From contig NC_083602.1 of NCBI RefSeq assembly GCF_029168945.1, positions 12,335,850 through 12,399,849 on the forward strand: a DNA stretch of 64,000 nucleotides. Reading direction: 5' to 3'. This document shows, piece after piece, positions 34,008 to 45,311 of this stretch (positions are counted from its first letter, which is position 1; each line of letters starts with the position of its first letter). The DNA comes from Cannabis sativa. Its lineage: Eukaryota; Streptophyta; Magnoliopsida; Rosales; Cannabaceae. Below the pieces are notes generated by a model. It worked only from the letters and a program-made list of their open reading frames with translations, was not told where the DNA came from and made no database searches. Position numbers and translations under genes: made by a program.

Positions 34008-35316
34008 TGTTGCGATATTTAGCACACACAAGTGTACGTATCGTTTCAAGTAGTAGACTCACTAGGAGTGAGGTCGATCCCACAGGGAGTGTAGTTAAGT
34101 ACGTTAAAATTAAACTTTTACTTCTATTTGGTTAAATAAAAAATAAAGAAAGAATTAAGAATAAGAAACTAGTAAGAAACAATTATACAAGAAAATTGAA
34201 AGTTAATAAAAACTAGGGCTTCGATTTCAATTGTTTCTATTGAATATGGCCTAATATGATTATTTTCCTAATATTAATTTCTATGCAATAACAGGTTTAC
34301 TAAGGTAATTTATAGTCTTCTCAGATATATAAATCTCAATTACATGCAAACTTTCTACTCTCGTGATAAATTTAACATGCAACAGGCATTAAACACAGAA
34401 ACCCTATAAGCTATCTAAACCATATAGGTACTCTCGTCCTATATCGAAATTCAGTTCTATTCTACTATAGCATATTTGACACTCACTTCTCAGATCTCGC
34501 ATCAAAATCATAGACAGTTAATTGGTGATCAGGCAATTAAAAGTAATTAAGCACAAATAAAATAGAATACATAGAAATTAGGGGGAAAATTAATCATATT
34601 AAAACCATAAACAATGTTAAACAATATCCATCTAACCCTAATTAAAGTGTTTAGCTACACATGTTCATGAGAGCACAATCACACATATTAACTTTAAGAA
34701 AAGAGATTAAAATAGAGAAGAGAAGAATGCTGAAAACCCTCCGAAGAATGCTTCCAATATTGCAGTTGATCTCTCCACTTTGCATCTGTATTCTCTCTGT
34801 TTTTCCCTCTATAATTGCTTGCTGAAATCAACTCCATTCTTCCCTTTATATAGGCATTGAAGGCCTAAAAATATGGAAAAAACGCAATATTTAAATTCCC
34901 ATTCGGATTTAAATTTTTTGGGAAACCTCAAACGAGATATTTTTTTTCTGCTGCGTTGACTGATAGTATTTTGGCCATAACTCTGTCAATATTGCTCGGA
35001 ATCGGAAGATTAAAGATGTTCCGGAAAGATAAAAGAGAGATCTAGAACTTTCATGTTTTGACTTTTTCCAAAATCCAATCAGAACACCGTCGAATTCAGG
35101 CTTGAAGTTTCAGCTTCCACAATTTTCTCTATTTTAAATATCATGATATTTTTGTGAGATATTTATATCTTTTTTTTCATCTTTTCCTCTGATATTTTAC
35201 AATCTTCTTCTATTTTAAATCTGCAAAAATAAAAGATAACAAGCGTAAAAATGCTCCAAACACGATTAAAACTCAATTAAAAATATACTAGAATTAATAC
35301 TAAAAATAACCTAACA
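34008..35316 (-). mobile_element. 3' LTR of the small nested element
   Basis: 1,309 bp. It differs from its partner at roughly a dozen single bases and has no indels that change its length. Confidence 0.9.
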
Positions 35317-36075
35317 AATTCCCCCAAACTAAGCTTTTACTCGTCGTCGAGTAAAACACTAAACAAACATTAAACAAGTCAATATCCAAAACATGAGAAA
35401 TTTCAAGTAGCTTCAATAACATGATTATGAAAAATTTCACTTATACATACAATCCAGAATTTCAGTTCAATTGCACCCTTGACAGATTTCAATTTATTTT
35501 CATTTAGCTCATGAAATCATAGAATGAAATTAACTAACAATTAAACCACTTTATGCATGCCAATTACAATCATCAATCCACTAACCCAAAATTCCATATG
35601 CTTGGAATACTTACTATTCTCCACTAATATAGATTAATGCACAACTAAGAATCAGAAGGTCTTTCTAGGCTTGTAATGTTAGGCTTAGGGTAAAGGTAGT
35701 TGAAATGGTCATTTAGGCTTTACTATACCATAAGCTTCTCCAATCATGTCTCCCAAAATACTTTTCACACAATCCCAATACCCCTTTTTTTTAATTGTAT
35801 GAGAGATATATTTTTTCAACAAGGTTGCAACAACTTTATAATTATCTTTCTTGTTTTTTTTTTTTTATTTGACATTGGTTGTCAGATTTTTCTTTCTTTT
35901 CTCTTCTTTTTTTTTTTTCAAGATGTTGCCAATCAATTTTTTTTTTTTTTTTTGAGTTTTATGACTTTTAATTTTTAGTTTTTAGTTTTTGTTGTTTTGA
36001 GTCAATTTTCTTAATATGAGTCAATCTGAAAGTAGGTAGATAGCATGATTTGAAAAGTTTATTTATTTTTTCACT
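35317..36075 (-). mobile_element. 759-bp internal region of the small nested element
   Basis: Contains the polypurine tract, a hairpin of TTTTACTCG (35335-35343) and CGAGTAAAA (35348-35356) around a TCGT loop, and several poly-T runs between 35785 and 35955. A 92-codon Phe-rich frame at 35700-35978 is an artefact of those runs. Confidence 0.75.
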
Positions 36076-37384
36076 TGTTGCGATATTTAGCACACACAAG
36101 TGTACGTATCGTTTCAAGTAGTAGACTCACTAGGAGTGAGGTCGATCCCACAGGGAGTGTAGTTAAGTACGTTAAAATTAAACTTTTACTTCTATTTGGT
36201 TAAATAAAAAATAAAGAAAGAATTAAGAATAAGAAACTAGTAAGAAACAATTATACAAGAAAATTGAAAGTTAATAAAAACTAGGGCTTCGATTTCAATT
36301 GTTTCTATTGAATATGGCCTAATATGATTATTTTCCTAATATTAATTTCTATGCAATAACAGGTTTACTAAGGTAATTTATAGTCTTCTCAGATATATAA
36401 ATCTCAATTACATGCAAACTTTCTACTCTCATGATAAATTTAACATGCAACAGGCATTAAACACAGAAACCCTATAAGCTATCTAAACCATATAGGTACT
36501 CTCGTCCTATATCGAAATTCAGTTCTATTCTACTATAGCATATTTGACACTCACTTCTCAGATTTCGCATCAAAATCATAGACAGTTAATTGGTGATCAG
36601 GCAATTAAAAGTAATTAAGCACAAATAAAATAGAATACATAGAAATTAGGGGGAAAATTAATCATATTAAAACCATAAACAATGTTAAACAATATCCATC
36701 TAACCCTAATTAAAGTGTTTAGCTACACATGTTCATGAGAGCACAATCACACATATTAACTTTAAGAAAAGAGATTAAAATTGAGAAGAGAAGAATGCTG
36801 AAAACCCTCCGAAGAATGCTTCCAATATTGCAGTTGATCTCTCCACTTTGCATCTGTATTCTCTCTGTTTTTCTCTCTATAATTGCTTGCTGAAATCAAC
36901 TCCATTCTTCCCTTTATATAGGCATTGAAGGCCTAAAAATATGGAAAAAACGCAATATTTAAATTCCCATTCGGATTTAAATTTTTTGGGAAACCTCAAA
37001 CGAGATATTTTTTTTCTGCTACGTTGACTGATAGTATTTTGGCCATAACTCTGTCAATATTGCTCGGAATCGGAAGATTCAAGATGTTACGGAAAGATAA
37101 AAGAGAGATCTAGAACTTTCATGTTTTGGCTTTTTCCAAAATCCAATCAGAACACCGTCGAATTCAGGCTTGAAGTTTCAGCTTCCACAATTTTCTCTAT
37201 TTTAAATATCATGATATTTTTGTGAGATATTTATATCTTTTTTTCCATCTTTTCCTCTGATATTTTACAATCTTCTTCTATTTTAAATCTGCAAAAATTA
37301 AAGATAACAAGCGTAAAAATGCTCCAAACACGATTAAAACTCAATTAAAAATATACTAAAATTAATACAAAAAATAACCTAACA
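36076..37384 (-). mobile_element. 5' LTR of the small nested element
   Basis: Partner of 34008-35316, same length of 1,309 bp. Confidence 0.9.
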
Positions 37385-40300
37385 GGTATTGATCTCTTCG
37401 GTTGTGACAAGACAACATAGGCAGTGAGATAATCATATGTCAAATAAGATGATAGAACACTTTTGGAATCAAGAATTAAATATCTCCTTTATTTTCAGAC
37501 TTAGTCATTATCTTAGAAAAGTAGTATTTGTTTAAACAAACACTTTCTTATCTATTGACTATGGGATGGTCCACCCCTAATCACTTAGAATAGCTAACAA
37601 ACCATGGTTAACAGTTCTAGCTTTTCTTAAGATTTTGATTAGGTCATCCATGAACCTAGTAATGATTTTCATTAAGTATACAACCATTACATCATTCTGA
37701 AATTGTATTACCATGGAAGGATTTAGGCAACGACTAGTAACAAATCATCAATATGCAAATCGAAATTTCTGGGGAGGTAAGTTTGGATATAATTCAAAAA
37801 TCAATTTAATGATCTTTGAACTGCATATCTACTAACTATTTCTCCACCCCTATCAGTTCGCAAGATCTTTAACCACTTACCTTAATGGTGTTTAACCATT
37901 GCTAGAAATTAATGAAATTTTTCAAACATTTCAAATTTCTTTGCATAAGGTATAATATAGAGTTATCGTTTTAAGAATACAACGAAAAACTCATATCCAC
38001 CCCTGAATGTGCATCCATCTGCGAATGAGATGAACTTTATTCGGTAGATATAGGCTTATCTATTCTTTGCAGAGATTGATCTTTTCAAAACCACTATGAA
38101 CAAGATACAAATGCCATAGATTAAAAAATTGTGGTAATGTCTTTTGATGACTTAGGTTTAGTTACATCAAAGAGTTCTTAGAATAGTGCAAGTGGATCCT
38201 GGTCACAGAATATTAAACTCATATTCCATACAGTTTGAAACCATTAACAGAAGATGGATATTAAACACTTGTGAAAGTGTAACTGTATTGTATTCTGGAA
38301 TTAGAAATATAAGAAAATTTCTGTTTGGAATCTAAAATTAAAGTCAAAGACTTAAATTTATACCAAATATAATGAGTAATTCTATCTTTGACTACCACTA
38401 CTAATTTAACTCTAAGTCTGATTTGCCTATACAAGTAGGAGATTTCTAAGATTGAGGATTTATATCAATTGGGAATAGAATTTTGGGATTATAACCATAT
38501 GCGTCATTTAATTTCTTAAGAGAAAATAATATGACATTAAATGATATATATAGACCATTCATCTAATGATATGTTATTGAGCTAATTCGAAATGAATAAG
38601 CTAAGAGGAATTAGGATAATTTCGTTTATAAATAAGAATCCAACGATGCTTCGATTAGCGAAAGTCAAAGTAATCTTATTTATACAATCTTCTTGTTTCA
38701 TATCATAAAAATACTAGTCTAAGGTGTCATCAATTGATGAACAGCTAGATGTCGCATATACAATATTTATCTTTCGAGATCTAACACTATTATGTATGTC
38801 TAATGGTGAAAATCCACTAGGGATTTATCTCATTAGATAAACAAACCAAGTTAGACCAACAATGAAGATTCGAAATTAAACTACAATTTAACAACATAAA
38901 ATAACATGGTTCAATATAAATTCATACACAATTCACAAATTATTAAACATATAGCAAGTAGGAATGACAAGTGAAAATACTAAAACATACAATCCTAAAT
39001 AATTTCCAAGGTTTTCAACAAACTGATATCAGTGTCCCGTTTAGGCGAGAGTCAAACTTACCATCCATTGAATAGAGTTGTCAGCTCATCTAAAATGTTA
39101 AACATTCTAGCAACCTTTTATTCGATCAAGATTGGAATTCAGCGTTGTCCCGTTTAGGCGAGAGTCAAGACAATTCTATCTTATGAGCTTCCACCATTGT
39201 TTCATAATTTGCAAGTCAAATATGGTCGCCACCATTAGGGTGATCCATACCATATAAAATACTTACAAACTACTTATCTTTCGAGATTAAACGGTGCGAA
39301 ATTGCTAATGAACGTTCCTCCATTAGGGAGGATTACTCACTAAAACAAATGCGATGTAAAACCAACAATGGAGATCGAATATCTTAATAATAAAGCTCAT
39401 TATTTAAAGAGAGTTGTATTTTCTTTGAAACTCATTTTAATCTATTTATTTTAAATATATATTTATTAATTAAAATTTCCAATTTAGAATGAAAAATTCT
39501 AAATATAAATTTTAATTTAATATTTATAAATTTTACTTAGATGGATATGAAAATAACATGAATTATTTCCATCTTAGTAATAATTTCCAATAAATATTTA
39601 GAAAAATATTCAATTTAATTTGTTACAAAATTAATTTAAATTAATTTACAACTCAAATTTAATTTTCTATAAATATATATTGCATTTCGAAAAATTAAAG
39701 TATTTAATAATACAATTTTCGAAATTGCTTGTTAAAATAAAAATAAATCCTGGAAAAATTATTCTAATTTAATGTTGGCCCAAAATTAATTAATAAAATT
39801 AATTTACAGAAAAAAAATATAATTTTCCTATTTAATTAAATATATAAGAAAAATTTCAAATATTTAAGTATGATGATGAAAATCAACTTAAATATTAATT
39901 TTCTATTTAATTAAATACACTAGAAAAATACTTCAAGCAAAAACAGATAATATCTATCTAGATTTTCATGCACTAATTAATTCTTTTTCTAATTAAATAT
40001 ATTTTACTTCATTTATTTTAATTAATCATTAAATGAAAAAATCATTGATTTAAGTTGGTCCAAAATTAAAATAAATAATTTACAACTTTAATCTATTTTT
40101 CAAATAAAATTCGAAATTATAGCATTTAAGAAATGCAATTTCGAAATTTGATTAATAAAATAAAAAAAAATATATATTTTAAAAATTATTTAAATTTAGT
40201 TGAAAAAATAAATTTCAACTAAAAATAATTTTCTATTTAATTAAGTGTCATGAAAAAGAAATATTTAAGTATCATGATGAAAATCAACTTAGATATTTCA

Positions 40301-42514
40301 TTTTCAAATTAGTTAAATGTATTAAATTCAAGAAATAAATAATTAAGTGTAGAGAAGGCTTAATTATTAATCTCTAGTTTAATACTAGGAAAAATATACT
40401 TAAAATAAATTGTACCAAAATTAATTATTTAAATAATTAATTTCACAAGGTATAATATTTTCCTATTTAATATTAGAAATAATAAGTAGTCTAGAAATAA
40501 CTATCTAGAAAATATCTTATTTGACTAAGTATCTTTTCCACAAAATTTGAAAAAATATCTAATTTAAGTTGTATTAGAAAAAATTTAGAACTTAACTATT
40601 TTTAAATTTAAATTTAATTAAATATCAAAAATTAAGTTGTAACCACTTAATTTGAAAATATTCCATTTTAAATTAATATTCGAAAAGACATCAACTTAAA
40701 AAAAATATCTACAGAATCTTAATAACCAATTCCTAAAATTCCTCAACTTAATTTTGAAATTTTAAATCCAAAAGATATTCAGATTTAAGTTGATTAGTTA
40801 GAGATAACTAAATATCAACTTATATAGGAATATTTAATGAAAAATTTAAATTAAGCTTCAGAAAGAATCTAGATGGTTATAATTCTATATTTAATTAAAT
40901 ACAAGAAAATACATATAGTTTAGCTTAGAATAAAATTCTTTAAACTATGGTTTTCTTAAATTAATTTCAAAATAAATGAAATTAATTATGTTGCTAATCA
41001 ATTTTATTAGGTTAAACTAATTTAATTAACCTAGTACAGTTATTCAAATCAGGCAAATGGGCCTTCACAATTGGGGGTGGTTCATGTGAGGGGGTGCTGT
41101 GTTCAGTATGTCGTACCCACTACTATGGCTCCCAACTCTCACACAAGGCCCAAAAGAGAGGAATTTAACCTTAAAATGAACAACTGTTATTAATTGAATA
41201 GGCCCAAAAACTAAATGGGCCTAAATAAAATCTATCAAGAACTATGATATTTTATTTAGCAACAACAACCTATATGCATCTATAATGAAATTAAACACAT
41301 AGGCTCACACAGGCACACAATTTGGATGGGTCCTATCATGTTGCTAGGTCATACACAGATGAAAGAAGATTGTGAAAATATACCTGTTACAAATTATTTA
41401 CTTGACCAAGAGAGCCATGAGTTAAAATCAGATCATTGGATCTGTCAACAAGTTAACCATGGCTATTTGCAAGCAAGCAATAATAGGTTTTAAATAAATA
41501 ATTTCGAAAAATTAATTAAATAAAAAAAATTATTTTCGAAAATTTAAAAAAATTTCGAAATTAATATAATAATATTTAAAATTAAACCTACAATTTTGAA
41601 AAATTAGGTTTCAACCAACCTAAATATCATTTCAAAATTTGCTAACTACTTTTTAAAAATTTAATGTCATTTTATAAATAAAAATTAAAAAGATAAATAA
41701 ATATCTTTTTCAGATTTTATGATTTAATTTAATTAAATAAAATAACAAAAATTTAAAAGTTAGCAAAATATCTTACATCTATTTAAAATTACATGATTAT
41801 ATTTATCTTATTTTAAATTTAAATAAGGTCAAATTATTAAAAAAAAATTAATTTAAAAAATTTAATATCTCACCTTAAATTTAAAAATAAGATAAGATAT
41901 AATCAAATTTAAAAATAAGATAGATAATTAAGCAAAAAGATAGATATTTACTATTTTTCAAATTCAAATTACACTAATATCATGAATTAAATTTAAAAAA
42001 TATTAATTAATTTAATTATGATAATTAGAATTGAATTAGGAATAGTAAATGTATAAATACAGAACTACACAAAAAATCGGAAGTTAAATCCATGAAAAAG
42101 CATGAAAAATCGAAGAAAAACGAAAAAAATGCGAGCTGTACGGACGGTATGCTGTGCATACTCGTCCGCGCGCGCATGGGGAGTGCATGGGCGTGGTTTC
42201 TCGGCGCAGGAGGGTCACCAGCATGATTTCCGCGCGCGGAAGCTGGTTGCCAGATTCCTGATTTTTTTCGAAACTTCAAAAAATCATAACTAATTCAAAT
42301 TAAATCGAAATTGAGTTCTGTAAAAAAGTAAATTGCTTAATTTTTTCTATACTATCCAAAAAAAATAATTCCAGAAACAGATATTCAATTATTTTTCACG
42401 AAAAATTCACAAACATCAATCAATCATCAAATAACACTCAATACAATATGATACCATCCAAAACATCAAACAATCGTTTTAAGTCCAAATTTCTTGCAAG
42501 CAAATCAATTACCG
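37385..42514 (-). mobile_element. Copia-type element 4 body, leader and central section
   Basis: From right to left: a leader with a GC-rich patch (42125-42245) full of CGCGCG; the AT-rich inverted-repeat leader (39440-42100) matching 1-2700; a GC-richer island at 41050-41160; duplicated non-coding modules at 38600-39400 sharing the phrase CCCGTTTAGGCGAGAGTC; and then sequence collinear with 14800-16830 reversed. No intact gene. An open frame of 84 codons at 42025-42279 lies on the element's own strand within the leader and has no known motif. Confidence 0.8.
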
Positions 42515-42528
42515 TGGCTCTGAGGCCA
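42515..42528 (-). promoter_or_regulatory. Primer-binding site of copia-type element 4
   Basis: Minus strand TGGCCTCAGAGCCA, as in element 1, next to the 5' LTR at 42531. Confidence 0.82.
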
Positions 42529-42530
42529 GT

Positions 42531-44405
42531 TATTGGAAATTATTTTACCAGGATCTTAGATCTACTCACAAGTATGTTGATTAACACCCTAAATATGAAC
42601 TTTCTAAAATGATGAAATAAACACATATAAAGTTTAGTAAATCTTACATTGGGTGCAGCGGAATATAATGACTCATTCCGTTTAGATATCTAGCCCTTGA
42701 TTCCTTTCTGTAGCAGAGCATTATCAATATCTGAACCTGGATCTCTTTCTCTGATTCTTTAGTGCTGAAACTCCTTCTTCACGATCTTCCTCATTATGAT
42801 TGAGGTATCACTTGTTGTGTGTGGGCACTACTCTAACACTAAGAATTTCGAAATATTTAGGAAGAAGAGAGAGAGGGAGTGGTCGGCCAAAGATAGGGAG
42901 AGAGAGAGGCTCAGTTTTTTCTGAATGAAAAAGTAGAAAATTTAAGTGTAAATTTCCTGAAGCCTTCACTATCTATTTATAGCATTCCACTAGGGTTAGG
43001 TTTGAATTATTTGGCATTAAAATAATGAAAATATCAGTTTGAAAAATCATTCCAAGTGGCCGGCCATGTAGTGTAATGGGCCTTACTTGGATTTTGCAGT
43101 TTTCTCAATTCTGCATCTGATTTTCTCAAAAACGCCAATTTTCTAATTCAACCATTTAAATGTCAATTCTAACTATTTAATAACTATAGCTAATTATTAA
43201 ATAATATTGTCATTTATCATATTTATTAATTGAACCATACAAAGTATCATAATTAACAAATATGCCCCTAAAACTCTTTCTTTACAATTTCGCCCTTACT
43301 TAGTGAAAAATTCACAAATAGACATAGTCCAATTTGAGAATTATAATTGATTAATCAAAACCAATTATATGAGTCTTACAAGCAATCTTATCTCAACTCG
43401 TGGGGGGACCTTGGGTCTATATAACCGAGCTTCCAATAAGCAGATCAAGAATTTATAACCTAAATTCACTGACTTATTAATTCTTCGTTGAATCCACGCA
43501 TAGAACTTAGAATTGCACTCTCAGTATATAGAATGCTCTATATGTTCCACCATATAGACACATCATTAGTTATCCATTGTTATAATCCTAATTTGATCAA
43601 TGATCCTCTATATGAATGATCTACACTGTAAAGGGATTAGATTACCGTTATACCCTACAATGTATTTAATCCTTTAAACACTTAACCCCGTATAAATGAT
43701 ATTTCAGCTTATGTGAAATGAGATCTCCACCATTTATTTTCGTTTGGTCAAGCTCGAAGGAGATCATCCTTTACTTACTATTTGCCAGATAGAAGCTATA
43801 AATTCCATGTTTATGTTAGCGCTCCCACTCAATTACACTACCGTGTTCCCAAAATGTACGTATCACCCTGACCTAAAAGTAGGCTTAACTAACAAATCAA
43901 AGAACACGAATAGCCTCTCGAGATCGAGCCTAATCATAACAGAATTAAGATCATTTGATCTAGCATCAACTAGGCGATATTGACTTGAATAGATATTACG
44001 GTAAGTTTAATAAATCTAAGTCAAAGTTCAATATCGGTCCCTTCCGATGCATACTCCATGCATCCAACCTGAGCTTTACTTTAGCCAATGCTCTGGAAAG
44101 AACATAGCATTTCTCCAAATGCAAGTAAACTCTGTTGTAGATTATCATATCAGTAAAATCCTGTGTCGTCTGATAAATCTAGGAAACTTTATTCACATAG
44201 TCATGTTTACTTTCCAATGTGTTGACAGCACAATAAACAGGATCAAGTATGTGAAAAGGGTTTCAGATGAATTCATACATTATATACATGTAATCATGAA
44301 ATAAATCATGTGAACCATGCGACATTAAATGTTATTTCTGATCTATATTAATAAGTAAATCTGATTATATTGAAATGAGTTTTATTTAGGGCATAAAACC
44401 CAACA
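42531..44405 (-). mobile_element. 5' LTR of copia-type element 4
   Basis: 1,875 bp. A TATA box, CTATAAATAG on the minus strand, lies at 42973-42982. The outer end is CCAACA, followed by the target duplication CTTTT (44406-44410); the inner end reads TATTGG rather than TGTTGG. Confidence 0.92.
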
Positions 44406-44690
44406 CTTTTTTAGTTTAATTTTTATATAGTAGTGTATATTATAGTTATTTAAGATATTTTACAAAATTTTGAAAAATTTAATATGCCGAAAATAATGCA
44501 CTTCTTTAAAAGTGGCACACTGATATACTTTTACCTGTTTCGGCATTTGAGAGACTTGTTTAGTCTTTTTTTTATGGTCGTGTACATTATAGTTATTTAA
44601 GACATCCTGCAAAATTTAAAAAAATTAAACACGCTAAAAATAAAGTTCAAATTTTCTATCGCGTGACTCTTTTAAATATAATAATTGTGC
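44406..44690. repeat. Continuation of MITE-like repeat interrupted by copia-type element 4
   Basis: Phrases such as TTATAGTTATTTAAGA, AAATTTGAAAAATT-type stretches, CCGAAAATA and TTTCGGCA occur twice in a row here (44440-44560, 44585-44650) and again in the two inverted-repeat elements at 49187-50048. With 20441-20496 this was one locus before the retrotransposon landed. Confidence 0.55.
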
Positions 44691-45311
44691 TAATTTTTGT
44701 TAATTAATATGATATTAATTTTTTTAATATAATAATAAGGAATATTTGTAGTTAGAATAAAAATAATTTTTAACGGCAGATTAAACAGATTAAACGATAG
44801 TGTAACACTGTCACTAAATTTGTTGTATATTTGCATCACCATATTAATTGCTTGTGGGCAGAGGATCCAGGCTGCAAAGACTTATGGAGTAAGGCAAAGA
44901 AAAACAATGCAGTGGAATAGTGAATTGTCAAGTCAATGAGTCAATTATTTAGAAAGCTACTTTTACTTTCCCCTCATATTGCTATATTGCTTTGCTTCTT
45001 CAAGAAGTGGTTCTTTTTAATATTTTAAGCTGATAATGTACCAGCCGTACTGTACTAATAAAAAGTAAATTCGATGGTTCTTTGTGAACCGTAGATGAAA
45101 AACATTATCAATTGATTTAATCACTTTTCAGAGGAGAGAAGGGAATATATAAAGCTAAAGCAAATGTACTACTACATAGGAGGGGATAAATTAAATCTAA
45201 TGAACCAGAACAATTCTCTGTCTTGCTTATAATATATAAAAGTTATTTATATGAAACCAAAAACCAACAAAGAAAAGAAGAGATTTGAGGAGAAGACTTA
45301 GAGCAATTAGA
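44691..45311 (+). promoter_or_regulatory. Upstream region of the MAYVPPHKR gene
   Basis: No other gene is seen. Two TATA-like sites precede the start codon: TATATAAA at 45146-45153 and TATATAAA at 45233-45240. If transcription starts from either, the leader contains a 16-codon upstream frame (ATG 45251, TAG 45299-45301) ending ten bases before the main ATG at 45312. Confidence 0.5.

Larger units (their letters stand above)
34008..37384 (-). mobile_element. Small non-autonomous LTR element nested in copia-type element 4
   Basis: Two 1,309-bp LTRs (34008-35316, 36076-37384), both TGTTGCGATATTTAGC...CCTAACA and about 99% identical, enclose only 759 bp. Target duplication GGTAT is at 34003-34007 and 37385-37389. 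The tract AATTCCCCCAAACTA at 35315-35329 is, on the minus strand, a polypurine tract, which sets the orientation. I see no tRNA primer site at the opposite inner edge (before 36076) and no coding sequence. The LTR start and the phrase GGTCGATCCCACAGGGAG recall Tat/Athila-type gypsy LTRs, so a gypsy origin is likely but not proven. Confidence 0.85.
20497..44405 (-). mobile_element. Complete copia-type element 4 with nested insertions
   Basis: The element is bounded by the target duplication CTTTT at 20492-20496 and 44406-44410. Its 5' LTR is 42531-44405; its 3' LTR is 20497-22301 plus 32748-32833, split by gypsy element 1. The body is 32834-42530, split by a small LTR element at 34008-37384. 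Primer site and polypurine tract are in the right places. Both LTRs begin TATTGG on the plus strand where other family members have TGTTGG, which confirms that they belong together. Without its insertions the element is about 10 kb with a 6.3-kb body lacking any intact gene, so it must have been mobilised by proteins of another copia element. Confidence 0.9.

Noticed and set aside
35700..35978. Phe-rich 92-codon frame
   Set aside because: Translation of poly-T runs in the body of the small nested LTR element.
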